Source: Actinomycetes bacterium (lineage in GTDB: Bacteria > Actinomycetota > Coriobacteriia > Coriobacteriales > Eggerthellaceae). Taken from it: a DNA stretch of 33,644 bases. Both the position numbers and the translations under genes were made by a program. The DNA lies in contig JAEWQO010000087.1 of NCBI GenBank assembly GCA_023460315.1, positions 1-33,644 on the forward strand, written 5' to 3'. Each line of letters begins with the position of its first letter. Position 1 is the stretch's first letter. A model generated the notes under the pieces. It made no database searches. It was given only the letters and a program-made list of their open reading frames with translations, and was not told the origin of the DNA. Positions 15,808-23,949 of the stretch are shown here, one piece after another.

Positions 15808-15925
15808 GGAGCCAGTCCGCGAGAGCAGGTGGGCACTGAGAGGCCAAGGTTTGGCTGGAAGGCGAGTGACAGGGCGATGCGCTGGCACCTGCCGTGCGCC
15901 GCGTCAAGGTGTGCGGCGGCCGGCT
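15808..15925 (+). ncRNA. Structured leader with competing helices (candidate riboswitch)
   Basis: GGAGCCAG (15808-15815) pairs with CTGGCACC (15882-15889) in seven of eight positions, closing about 80 bases. A second helix, GCAGGTG (15825-15831) with CACCTGC (15886-15892), uses some of the same bases, so the two exclude each other. Inside lie GGCCAA/TTGGCT (15842-15847, 15851-15856) and CACT/AGTG (15834-15837, 15865-15868). A further GCCGC/GCGGC hairpin follows near 15900-15920. The leader ends about 80 bases before the GTG of the ligase. TGGCACC resembles part of a T-box core, but the other T-box blocks are not visible, so I leave the class open. Confidence 0.4.
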
Positions 15926-16005
15926 GATCCGACGTCGGTGCATTGCACCTTTTCACCGAGTGGGCGCGACGCAAGGATGCAGACAGGAAAGGGTGGGGCT
16001 TCAAG

Positions 16006-17316
16006 GTGTATTACCAACCGGAGATCGAGACAATGCCGCGCGAGCAGCTGCGGGAGTTGCAACTTGAGCGCATGAGGAAGAGCATCCGACACGCTTACGA
16101 CAACGTTGAGTTCTATCGCACGTCGTTTGCCGAGGCCGGGGCCACCCCTGACGACCTCCGGAGTTTCGACGACCTGGCACAGTTTCCTTTTGTCGTCAAA
16201 CAAGACATGCGGGACGCCTATCCGTTTGGCCTGTTTGCTGTGGGAAAGAACGAGGTGGCGCGGATTCATGCCTCGTCGGGAACCACGGGTCAGGCAACCG
16301 TTGTTGGCCATACTGCGAATGACCTCAAGAACTGGGGAGACTGTTTTGCCCGCGGCATCTATATGGTCGGTGGCGACCGGGGTTCGACCATTCAGGTCTC
16401 CTACGGATATGGTTTGTTCACCGGCGGTCTCGGTGCCCATGCCGGCGGCGAGGCCGTTGGATGCTCCGTCATTCCGACCAGCTCGGGCAATACCAAGCGT
16501 CAAATACAGATGATGAGGGATCTTGGCACCGACATCTTGGCGTGCACCCCTTCGTATGCGTTGCTCATTGCTGATACGGCCCGTGAGATGGGCTATGATC
16601 CCGCAGTTGATCTCAGGGTCTCAGGAGCCATACTGGGGGCAGAACCTGCATCGGAGAACATGAGGCAGGAGATACGGGAGAAGCTTGGCGTTCAATATTG
16701 CGATGTCTACGGCCTGTCTGAAGTCATGGGTCCCGGTGTTGCCATGGAGTGCGAGGCGGCTCATGGCCTGCACCTTGCCGAAGACCAGTTCTATGCCGAG
16801 ATCATCGATCCGGAGACGTTGCAGCCCCTTCCCGATGGCGAATGGGGAGAACTCGTGTTCACGACCCTCACAAGAGAGTGCTGTCCCCTCGTGCGTTATC
16901 GCACGCGTGACGTGACGCGCATCGTCGCGGGAGAATGTAGCTGTGGCCGCACGCATCGCAAGATCGATCGCATCGTCGGCCGCACCGACGACATGCTCAT
17001 CATTCGTGGAGTCAATGTGTTTCCTTCGCAAATCGAGCATGTCGTCGTCGGTTTTCCTGAGATTGCCGCACAGTACCAGATCATTCTGACAAGCAAGGGG
17101 CCGCTCGACCGTGTCGAGCTTGATGTGGAAACCGTTCCCGATTTTCCTTTCGACGAAATCCGCAAGCTCGAGGATCTCAAAAGGCGTCTTGCTGCCGACC
17201 TTAAAAGCAATCTGCAAATTGCTGTTGACATCAAGATCGTCGAACCGAAGACCATTGAGCGCAGTGAAGGAAAGGCCAAGCGCATCATCGACTTGAGAGG
17301 GAAGAGGAACGCATGA
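16006..17316 (+). CDS. paaK: Phenylacetate-CoA ligase family protein (first copy)
   Basis: A 436-residue AMP-forming aryl acetate-CoA ligase of the PaaK type, usual length 430-440. Seen: the ATP-binding loop ASSGTTGQATVVG near residue 88, YGYGLFTGGLGAHAG near 132, YGLSEVMGPG in the middle, the zinc-ribbon-like CSCGRTH near 313 and DDMLIIRGVNVFPSQIE, which opens the mobile C-terminal domain. It would activate phenylacetate, indoleacetate or a related acid with ATP and CoA. I choose GTG 16006, behind AAAGGGTGGGG and giving the family start YYQPEIETMPRE; a TTG at 15943 would add 21 unrelated residues. It overlaps the next ACT gene by four bases. Confidence 0.88.
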   Translation: MYYQPEIETMPREQLRELQLERMRKSIRHAYDNVEFYRTSFAEAGATPDDLRSFDDLAQFPFVVKQDMRDAYPFGLFAVGKNEVARIHASSGTTGQATVVGHTANDLKNWGDCFARGIYMVGGDRGSTIQVSYGYGLFTGGLGAHAGGEAVGCSVIPTSSGNTKRQIQMMRDLGTDILACTPSYALLIADTAREMGYDPAVDLRVSGAILGAEPASENMRQEIREKLGVQYCDVYGLSEVMGPGVAMECEAAHGLHLAEDQFYAEIIDPETLQPLPDGEWGELVFTTLTRECCPLVRYRTRDVTRIVAGECSCGRTHRKIDRIVGRTDDMLIIRGVNVFPSQIEHVVVGFPEIAAQYQIILTSKGPLDRVELDVETVPDFPFDEIRKLEDLKRRLAADLKSNLQIAVDIKIVEPKTIERSEGKAKRIIDLRGKRNA

Positions 17317-17744
17317 TTTCACAGTTGACTGTCTTTCTTGAGAACGAGAGAGGCCGCCTAGCCTCTGCCTGCCGCGCCGTTTCGGACGAGGGCATCAATA
17401 TGCATGCCCTCTTCTTGGCAGACACGGAGGAGTTTGGCGTGGCCCGTATGCTGGTGGACCTGCCTGACGCCGCAGCTGCGGCACTTGAGGCAAGGGGCTA
17501 TCGGGCCACGGTGACTCCCGTCTTGGCCGTGCGTGTTCCGAACCGCCCGGGGGGACTTGCGTCCCTGCTTGAATTTCTCGATGCCCAGGATGTCAACGTT
17601 GAGTACGGGTATTGCTTTTCCCTTGACGATGATGCAGCTGTCGACGTCTTGAAGGTGGCTTCAGACGAACGTATCGAAGAGAAGCTCGTTGAGGCGGGTT
17701 TCCAGCCGGTCAGCGCCGAGGAAGTCTATCACAATCATGCGTAG
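17313..17744 (+). CDS. Tandem ACT-domain protein (first copy)
   Basis: A 143-residue protein made of two ACT modules (about 1-68 and 69-135), starting with ISQLTVFLENERGRLASACR and a second VPNRPGGLASLLEFL stretch. ACT pairs usually bind amino acids and change the activity of a partner enzyme. Its start overlaps the stop of the paaK copy (ATGA), so the two are translationally coupled and the likely partner is that ligase. Aromatic amino acids are the obvious candidate ligands. It has no catalytic domain. A similar protein sits before the second ligase at 22133. Confidence 0.85.
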   Translation: MISQLTVFLENERGRLASACRAVSDEGINMHALFLADTEEFGVARMLVDLPDAAAAALEARGYRATVTPVLAVRVPNRPGGLASLLEFLDAQDVNVEYGYCFSLDDDAAVDVLKVASDERIEEKLVEAGFQPVSAEEVYHNHA

Positions 17745-19149
17745 CTCTCTTGTGAACGCACGTCGGAGACGGGGCACGGTGCTTGTATCGTGGCTGTTGG
17801 CTGTAGCGCTTTCGTTCGGGAGTGCCCTCGCGCCCGTCTCTTCCTATGCCGATGTCCGCAAAGCAGATGTCGTCTACGGACAGACCGTTGATTCCCGGGG
17901 ACTTTCTGTTGCGCAGTGTCCCAGCATCGATGCAGAATACGCTATCGTCATGGATTCTGAGGGTACCGTGTATTTTGAGCGCAATGCTTCGAGCGAAGCA
18001 CAGATCGCATCCATCACGAAGGTCATGACGGCCGTGGTTGCCCTTGACGCCGTGCGTGACGGATTGGTGTCATTGGACACGAGCGTCACGGTGTCTGCGG
18101 CGGCGGCTGCGGTGGGGGAATCGTCGGCAGGTTTGCAGACGGGAGACGTCATGAGCCTCGAGACCGCTTTGAAGGCACTGCTTGTTCCCTCGGGCAATGA
18201 TGCGGCAGTCGCCATAGCAGAGACAGTCGGTGCTGTCCTATCGGGAGACTCCAACAACGCCGATGCTGCCGAAGCGGCTTTTGTGGACAAGATGAACGCC
18301 ACTGCCGCCGACCTCGGATGCACCGACACGGTTTATGAGAATCCCCATGGGTTGGATTTCGGGGAATACGAGGGAAATCTGCATAGCACGGCGGCGGATG
18401 TTGCCAAAGTCGTGCAGTATGCCATGACGAACGACGAGTTTCGCTCGATCGTTTCTGGCGGCAGCACTTCCATCTTGGTCGACCGCGCCGATGGAACCAA
18501 AGCGACCATAGACCTCGAGTCGACCGACGAGTTCCTCGACATCTACCAGTACGCCATCGGCGTGAAAACCGGGTTCACGGAACTTGCTGGCGAATCGTTT
18601 GCTGGCGCTTCCAACAATGGAGAGCGAGAGCTCTATGCCATCGTTCTTGACTCGTCGTCTGAATCCCAGCGCTTCACGGACGCGGAGACGCTTTGCACCT
18701 GGGTTTACCAGCATGTCGTTTCCTATCAGCTGGTGAACAGCTCGCAAACGGCCGTCATGGATGGAGCGGAAGTGCCCGTCGTGGCAGAGGTCGCCCATGC
18801 CGATTGGATTGACAAGACGGTGGAGGCAACCGTGTCGGATCCCGCCGCTGCCGCCACCATCTTTGACCTCAATGGCAACGTCAGCCAATCCCTCGAGTTC
18901 GACGAGGTGAAGGGAGACGTGAAGGCGGGCGACAAAGTGGGCACGATCTCTTTCAAGCAACGGAACGCCACCATAGCCACGCTGGATCTGATTGCGTGCG
19001 AGGATGTTGCGGCTCCCACCTTTTTTGAGGGAATTGGCATTTGGTGGGATCGTCTCTTCCGCGGGCTTTCTGGGCAGCAGCAGGTGGCTCAGTCGATAAC
19101 GGTCAACGAAACGCCTCTCGTCAACGACAAGACAGCTACTGCCTCCTAG
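17737..19149 (+). CDS. dacA: D-alanyl-D-alanine carboxypeptidase (peptidase S11)
   Basis: A 470-residue low-molecular-weight penicillin-binding protein. A basic start and hydrophobic stretch (about 14-38) form a signal peptide with possible cleavage after SSYA. All three active-site motifs are present: S92-x-x-K95 in ASITKV, S152-G-N154 in PSGND and K277-T-G279 in GVKTGFT. A beta-rich C-terminal domain like PBP5-C (about 300-425) follows, then a segment ending near the C-terminus. It trims the terminal D-Ala of peptidoglycan stem peptides outside the membrane. ATG 17737 overlaps the ACT gene stop; GAGGAAG is upstream. A cell-wall gene here is odd among aryl-CoA genes and may only share the transcript. 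Confidence 0.92.
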   Translation: MRSSLVNARRRRGTVLVSWLLAVALSFGSALAPVSSYADVRKADVVYGQTVDSRGLSVAQCPSIDAEYAIVMDSEGTVYFERNASSEAQIASITKVMTAVVALDAVRDGLVSLDTSVTVSAAAAAVGESSAGLQTGDVMSLETALKALLVPSGNDAAVAIAETVGAVLSGDSNNADAAEAAFVDKMNATAADLGCTDTVYENPHGLDFGEYEGNLHSTAADVAKVVQYAMTNDEFRSIVSGGSTSILVDRADGTKATIDLESTDEFLDIYQYAIGVKTGFTELAGESFAGASNNGERELYAIVLDSSSESQRFTDAETLCTWVYQHVVSYQLVNSSQTAVMDGAEVPVVAEVAHADWIDKTVEATVSDPAAAATIFDLNGNVSQSLEFDEVKGDVKAGDKVGTISFKQRNATIATLDLIACEDVAAPTFFEGIGIWWDRLFRGLSGQQQVAQSITVNETPLVNDKTATAS

Positions 19150-19178
19150 GCGGCAGCCCTAATGAAAAGAGGAATGGC

Positions 19179-19619
19179 ATGAGCGAAATCTGTCCCGTTT
19201 GCAATAATCCCATCGAAAAGGATCAGGCCGCGTGTCCTCATTGCGGGTTCAAGCTGCTTGGCTCGACGCAGCGATTCGCCCCCGTGGCTTTTTCTGACGA
19301 GTCGCTTTCTGACGAGATAAAGCCACTGCACGAGGCAACGCTCCGTGTCGTGCGAGGTCCTCAAACGGGCGTGTCGTTCCGTTTGGGAAAAACGGCCCTT
19401 TCCGTTGGGCGCAGTCCTCAATGTGACATCTTTCTCAACGACATGACCGTGTCTCGCGAGCATGCCTCCATCGTTCCTTCCGAGGATGGATTCACCATCA
19501 ATGACGCGGATTCCTTCAATGGCGTCTGGGTTAACAACGACAGCATCGATTCCCGTCGCCTGGAGTCGGGGGACGTTATTCAGATAGGAGCCTTCTGCCT
19601 CCTCTATCAAGAGGGCTAG
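19179..19619 (+). CDS. Zinc-ribbon plus FHA-domain protein
   Basis: A 146-residue soluble protein. Residues 1-25 form a zinc ribbon (CPVC and CPHC). After a linker, an FHA domain (about 55-140) shows the phosphothreonine-binding hallmarks SVGRSPQCDI, SREHASI and NGVWVN. FHA domains read Ser/Thr-kinase phosphorylation in Gram-positive bacteria, often around cell-wall growth, which suits the preceding dacA 29 bases upstream. No kinase gene is in the window. ATG 19179 follows AAAGAGGAATGG. Function beyond phosphopeptide binding is unknown. Confidence 0.85.
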   Translation: MSEICPVCNNPIEKDQAACPHCGFKLLGSTQRFAPVAFSDESLSDEIKPLHEATLRVVRGPQTGVSFRLGKTALSVGRSPQCDIFLNDMTVSREHASIVPSEDGFTINDADSFNGVWVNNDSIDSRRLESGDVIQIGAFCLLYQEG

Positions 19620-19667
19620 GGCAGGGCGTCGATCAGAACCGCTTGTTGCAAGGGTTGTGTATGGTTG

Positions 19668-19711
19668 CTCCTCATCTTGGCCTTTGGCCTAGCGAGTCCT
19701 GATATGAGGAG
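19668..19711. repeat. Inverted repeat before iorA
   Basis: CTCCTCAT (19668-19675) and ATGAGGAG (19704-19711) are exact complements, 28 bases apart, with GGCCTTTGGCC between them. The block lies between the FHA gene and the iorA promoter. No T-run follows, so an operator or a weak terminator are both possible. Confidence 0.35.
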
Positions 19712-19733
19712 ATCATAAAAGCTGTTTTGTCTT

Positions 19734-19739
19734 ATAATC
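19734..19739 (+). promoter_or_regulatory. -10 element for the iorA operon
   Basis: Perfect TATAAT, 32 bases before iorA ATG 19772. No good -35 is seen 17 bases upstream, so an activator may be needed. Its position argues against the upstream in-frame TTG at 19727 as the iorA start. Confidence 0.45.
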
Positions 19740-19771
19740 TCCCGAAGAAAAATCGTCAGAAGGGCTCATCT

Positions 19772-21517
19772 ATGGAATTGATGTCAGGCAACGAGGCCAT
19801 CGCCCAGGGGGCATGGGAAGCGGGGGCACGCGTTGGCGTGGCGTATCCTGGAACTCCCTCGACTGAGACGCTTGAGGCGTTTGCCACGAAGGCGGGCGTG
19901 TATGCCGAATGGTGCGTGAACGAGAAAGTTGCGGTCGAAGTGGGGTTGGGAGCATCGGCTGCGGGGGCGCGTGTGTTGGCGACGATGAAGCACGTTGGGG
20001 TAAATGTTGCGGCAGACCCCCTGTTCACAGCGGCTTACACGGGAGTTAACGGCGGCATGGTCATCCTCGCTGCCGACGATCCCGGAATGTACTCGTCGCA
20101 AAACGAGCAGGATTCTCGCTTCTACGCCCGCGCTGCGCACATTCCGATGCTCGATCCGGCCGATTCGGCCGAGGCATTGAAGTTCACCCGAGAGGCGTTC
20201 ATGCTATCTGAGCGTTTTGACGTGCCCTTCTTCGTTCGTTCGACGGTGCGTGTGTCCCATACCAAGACTCCGGTTGAGCCCGGACGACGCGCAGAGGTTG
20301 CACTGAGGCCCTATGAGGATGACGCTGCAAAATGGGTGATGATGCCCGCCTTTGCGAAACCGCGCCGCATTGAGCAGCTCAACCGCATCGACCGGCTGAA
20401 GGCGTGGGCTGATGATTGTCCCTTCAATGAGGTGGTGCGGCGGGGGAGTGCCATCGGTGTCGTGTGTGCTGGGGCGGTCTATGAGCATGTTAGCGAGGCC
20501 CTTCCTGACGCATCGGTGCTCAAACTTGGTGTGAGCTGGCCGCTTCCCGAAAACACCGTGAAGGAATTCGCCGCTTCGGTCGATGCCCTTTATGTCGTCG
20601 AGGAGGCGTCGGACTACCTTTCTGAGGGCATTCGCGCTCTCGGCGTCACGGTGGAGGAGCCTCCCGCGCCTCTTCCCCGGGACGGCGAACTCACGCCCGG
20701 TCTTGTGCGAACGGCGTTCGGCTTTGAAGGACCGACACATGCCGCTCCGCTTTCAGGTTTGCCGGCCCGCCCTCCTGCACTTTGCCCCGGCTGCCCGCAT
20801 CGTCTCGTGTTCAAGGAGCTTTCCCGCATCAAGGCCATCGTCACGGGGGACATCGGCTGTTACACCCTCGGTGCTCTTCCTCCTCTCTCGGCCATGAGCA
20901 CTTGCGTCGACATGGGAGCTTCTGTGTCGATGGCACATGGCTTTGAATTGGCTCTTTCTGGTACAAGCCATCGCCCTGTTGTGGCCGTCATCGGTGATTC
21001 GACCTTCGCTCATTCCGGCCTCTCTTCCCTCATCTCGACCGTGTATAACAGAGGGGGCGGAACGGTCTGCGTGCTGGACAATCGCACGACCGCCATGACA
21101 GGTCGTCAAGGGAACCCGTTCAATGGCGAGACGCTGCAGAACCGTCCCTCGCGCGAACTCGACATGGAGGGCGTCATACGTGCTCTTGGCATCGATGACG
21201 TGACCACTGTCGATCCTCAAGATGCGAAAGCCGTGCGTCGCTCTCTCAAGACGGCGGTGTCTTCCGACGATCTGTCGGTGATCGTGTTTCGAAGTCCTTG
21301 CGTGTTGCTGGAGCGCGTCCGCAAACCAGTGTGGCATGTGAGCGATTCCTGCGCTGCGTGCGGCATCTGTCCCACGCTTGGCTGTCCGGCTATCTCCAAG
21401 GATCCCGAAACGGGATGTGCCCAGATCGATCCGGGACTCTGTGTCGGCTGCGGACAATGCGTCCAATACTGCGCTTTCGGCGCCATCGTGCAGGCTGAAG
21501 GGGGATCTCATGAGTGA
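19772..21517 (+). CDS. iorA: Indolepyruvate:ferredoxin oxidoreductase, alpha subunit
   Basis: A 581-residue subunit that converts arylpyruvates (indolepyruvate, phenylpyruvate, hydroxyphenylpyruvate) plus CoA to aryl-acetyl-CoA, CO2 and reduced ferredoxin, reversibly. The N-terminal half carries the VAYPGTPSTET pyrimidine-binding fold, and the later GDIGCYTLGALPP and GDSTFAHSG segments are the thiamine diphosphate site. The C-terminus binds two [4Fe-4S] clusters: C527, C530, C533, C538 and C557, C560, C563, C567. The first group has a longer last spacing (CxxCxxCxxxxC). ATG 19772 follows AGAAGGG. It overlaps iorB by eight bases. The enzyme is oxygen-sensitive, which fits an anaerobe. Confidence 0.94.
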   Translation: MELMSGNEAIAQGAWEAGARVGVAYPGTPSTETLEAFATKAGVYAEWCVNEKVAVEVGLGASAAGARVLATMKHVGVNVAADPLFTAAYTGVNGGMVILAADDPGMYSSQNEQDSRFYARAAHIPMLDPADSAEALKFTREAFMLSERFDVPFFVRSTVRVSHTKTPVEPGRRAEVALRPYEDDAAKWVMMPAFAKPRRIEQLNRIDRLKAWADDCPFNEVVRRGSAIGVVCAGAVYEHVSEALPDASVLKLGVSWPLPENTVKEFAASVDALYVVEEASDYLSEGIRALGVTVEEPPAPLPRDGELTPGLVRTAFGFEGPTHAAPLSGLPARPPALCPGCPHRLVFKELSRIKAIVTGDIGCYTLGALPPLSAMSTCVDMGASVSMAHGFELALSGTSHRPVVAVIGDSTFAHSGLSSLISTVYNRGGGTVCVLDNRTTAMTGRQGNPFNGETLQNRPSRELDMEGVIRALGIDDVTTVDPQDAKAVRRSLKTAVSSDDLSVIVFRSPCVLLERVRKPVWHVSDSCAACGICPTLGCPAISKDPETGCAQIDPGLCVGCGQCVQYCAFGAIVQAEGGSHE

Positions 21518-22130
21518 GGGAGAACGCGCGACGACGGTGTTGCTCTGCGGCGTGGGAGGACAGGGAACCATTCTTGCAGCAGACCTTTTGGCCCATGCGG
21601 CGCTCGATGCCGGCGTGTCGGCAAAGGTGTCGGAGATACACGGCATGGCTCAAAGGGGTGGTGCCGTGACTACGGTCGTGCGCTTTGGCCAAGAGGTTCG
21701 GTCCATGGTATGCGATCCCGGCTGTGCCGATTCGGTCATTGCTTTTGAGACGACGGAAGCCTTGCGCAACCTGGTTTTCTTAAAGGAGGGCGGGTATCTG
21801 CTTGTGGCCGACGAGGTCATCAAGCCGCTTCCTGTCCTGACGGGTATGGCATCCATGCCTCAGCATCCCCGTGACACGCTGCAGGAAGCTGCCGGTGCCA
21901 CGTTTATCCCCGCTGGAGACCTTGCCACCCATGCCGGGAGTTCCAAATCGGTGAACGTCGTGCTGCTGGGAGCCTTGTCAACGCGCTTGCCCTTTTCCTC
22001 AGGTTCTTGGGAGAAGGTAATCTCCTCTCGCGTTCCGGCAAAGACAATCGAGGCCAACCTGGCAGCATTTCATGCGGGGAGGAAATTCGCGCAAGAGGCG
22101 AGTCGATCTGGCAAAGATGAGGTGAACTGA
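21510..22130 (+). CDS. iorB: Indolepyruvate:ferredoxin oxidoreductase, beta subunit
   Basis: A 206-residue subunit of the gamma-domain type found in all 2-oxoacid:ferredoxin oxidoreductases, with the glycine-rich LLCGVGGQGTILAADLLAHAA start and HGMAQRGGAVTTVVRFG. It completes the active enzyme with IorA. ATG 21510 lies inside the last iorA codons (ATGAGTGA), with a GAAGGGGG ribosome site, so the two subunits are made in equal amounts. It ends two bases before the second ACT gene. Substrate preference cannot be told from sequence alone. Confidence 0.93.
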   Translation: MSEGERATTVLLCGVGGQGTILAADLLAHAALDAGVSAKVSEIHGMAQRGGAVTTVVRFGQEVRSMVCDPGCADSVIAFETTEALRNLVFLKEGGYLLVADEVIKPLPVLTGMASMPQHPRDTLQEAAGATFIPAGDLATHAGSSKSVNVVLLGALSTRLPFSSGSWEKVISSRVPAKTIEANLAAFHAGRKFAQEASRSGKDEVN

Positions 22131-22132
22131 AT

Positions 22133-22588
22133 GTGAGCGTTTCTCAGATCAGCGTGTTTTTGGAAAGTCAGCCCGGGCATCTCCATCGCGTTCTTGACGC
22201 GTTTGAGGCTGCTGGCGTGAGTGTGAAGGGCTATAGCGCTTCCGACACCGGCGACTATGGCATTGTGCGGTTCATCGTCAACGATCCCGATAAGGCGCTT
22301 GCTGTTTTGAAGGAGCAGGGGGCGGCTGCCACGGAGACCGCAGTGCTGTGCGTGCGCCTGGTCGACAAGCCGGGAGAGCTGGCCCGGGTCATGGGAATCA
22401 TGGCTCAATGCAACATCAACGTCGCATACAGCTATTCGCTTATTTCAACGTACATAGCGCTGTCGGTCAAAGACATCGCCCGTGCAGAGGCCTTGCTGAG
22501 CAAAGAGCCGGTGGAGCTCATCGGGCAACGTGACCTTTTGAACTCGCTCGACCTTGCCGACGAGTTTGGCGGAGGGGCGGGCAAATGA
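22133..22588 (+). CDS. Tandem ACT-domain protein (second copy)
   Basis: A 151-residue protein with two ACT modules (about 3-68 and 70-135): VSQISVFLESQPGHLHRVLD opens the first and RLVDKPGELARVMGIM the second. Start at GTG 22133 behind GAGGTG, since the nearby ATG at 22131 is followed at once by a stop. It overlaps the second paaK by four bases (ATGA), which mirrors the first ACT/ligase pair but in reverse order. The likely job is sensing an aromatic amino acid to adjust the ligase or the oxidoreductase. Confidence 0.85.
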   Translation: MSVSQISVFLESQPGHLHRVLDAFEAAGVSVKGYSASDTGDYGIVRFIVNDPDKALAVLKEQGAAATETAVLCVRLVDKPGELARVMGIMAQCNINVAYSYSLISTYIALSVKDIARAEALLSKEPVELIGQRDLLNSLDLADEFGGGAGK

Positions 22589-23949
22589 TTGACCTCACTC
22601 AAAAGGGGGCGGTGCTTTCAGCCGTTGAGGCCGGCAGGTTCTCTCAGCTGCCTGTCTATGACCGGGATGTCGAGTTCGCTTCTCGCGAGCAGATTCGCAG
22701 CCTTCAACTGGAAAAGTTACAGACGCAGGTCGCCTGGATCTATGAGCGTGTGCCGTGGTATCGTGAGCGCATGGACAGCAAGGGGGTCAGCCCTGCCGAC
22801 ATACGGAGGCTCGAGGATATCCGCAAGCTGCCTTTCACGGACAAGGCGGCGTTGCGGGATACGTATCCCTATGGCCTGTTCGCGGTTCCCCTTGAAGAGA
22901 TCGTGGAGCTGCATGCCTCTTCCGGAACGACGGGAAAGCCGATCGTCGTGGGATATAGCTCGCATGACATGGAGGTATGGAGCGACTGCATCGCGCGACT
23001 TGCACAGATGGCGGGCGTCGTCCCAGGCGATCGGGTGCAAATGGCCTTTGGCTACGGCATGTTCACCGGCGGTTTTGGCCTGCATTACGGCATGCTCAAG
23101 CTGGGGTGCATGATGATTCCCGCCGGCTCGGGAAACACCGAACGCCATATCGACATGATCAAGGACTACGGGTCAACCGTGCTCATCGCCACGCCTTCGT
23201 ATGCTCTGCATATATGCGAGGTGGGGGAGCGGATGGGGTTTGACTGGGCATCGTCCACCCTGCGGGTCGGGCTGTTTGGCGGTGAGCCGTGTCCTCCTGC
23301 CCTCAAGGCGGAAATCGAGAAACGCATGCACATCGTCTGCACTGACAACTATGGATTGACCGAAGTCATGGGACCCGGAGTGTCGGGGGAGTGCCTTGCC
23401 GCGCGGGGCATGCAGCATATCGCGGAAGACCATTTTCTTTGGGAGGTCGTCGATCCCGAGACGGGCGATGCGGTTGCGGAGGGCAGTGAAGGCGAGTTGG
23501 TGCTGACGCCGCTCGACAAGCAGGGAATCCCCGTGCTTCGCTATCGCACACACGATCTCACTCGCGTCATCACTGATCGGTGCGCCTGTGGCCGCACGCA
23601 CGCCCGCATGCAGAAAGTGCGTGCCCGTTCGGACGACATGCTCATCATTCGTGGCACGAATGTCTTTCCCAGCCAGGTTGAAGACGTGCTGGCGGGCATA
23701 GAAGGCGTCACGCCTCATTATCTCATCGTCGTCGACAGTGATGACGGCCTTGACCGCATGACGGTCCATGTCGAATTGAAGCCCGAGGCGTTCTCCGACT
23801 CGTTCGAGGCGATGAATGACTTCACCCGATCGATCGCGGAAAGACTCAAGAAGACGCTGCTTGTGGGCGTCAGGGTGAAGCTGGTCGAGCCTGGCGGGAT
23901 CGACCGCACGATGGGCAAGGCGAAACACGTCAAGGACCTGCGGCAGTGA
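22585..23949 (+). CDS. paaK: Phenylacetate-CoA ligase family protein (second copy)
   Basis: A 454-residue aryl-CoA ligase with the same motif order as the copy at 16006: ASSGTTGKPIVVG, FGYGMFTGGFGLHYG, YGLTEVMGPG, CACGRTH and DDMLIIRGTNVFPSQVE. The two are clear paralogues but differ in many places, so they probably prefer different aryl acids. An extra stretch of about 20 residues lies at the N-terminus before the family start. It is the last member of the iorAB-ACT-paaK run and overlaps the next gene, gluQ, by four bases, so that tRNA-modifying gene is on the same mRNA. Confidence 0.9.
   Translation: MIDLTQKGAVLSAVEAGRFSQLPVYDRDVEFASREQIRSLQLEKLQTQVAWIYERVPWYRERMDSKGVSPADIRRLEDIRKLPFTDKAALRDTYPYGLFAVPLEEIVELHASSGTTGKPIVVGYSSHDMEVWSDCIARLAQMAGVVPGDRVQMAFGYGMFTGGFGLHYGMLKLGCMMIPAGSGNTERHIDMIKDYGSTVLIATPSYALHICEVGERMGFDWASSTLRVGLFGGEPCPPALKAEIEKRMHIVCTDNYGLTEVMGPGVSGECLAARGMQHIAEDHFLWEVVDPETGDAVAEGSEGELVLTPLDKQGIPVLRYRTHDLTRVITDRCACGRTHARMQKVRARSDDMLIIRGTNVFPSQVEDVLAGIEGVTPHYLIVVDSDDGLDRMTVHVELKPEAFSDSFEAMNDFTRSIAERLKKTLLVGVRVKLVEPGGIDRTMGKAKHVKDLRQ

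Noticed and set aside
15881..15887. T-box riboswitch
   Set aside because: Only the TGGCACC-like fragment resembles the T-box core; no full antiterminator or convincing Stem I motifs are visible.
19727..19771. Earlier start of iorA at TTG 19727
   Set aside because: This start lies upstream of the TATAAT at 19734-19739 and has no ribosome site; ATG 19772 gives the family N-terminus.
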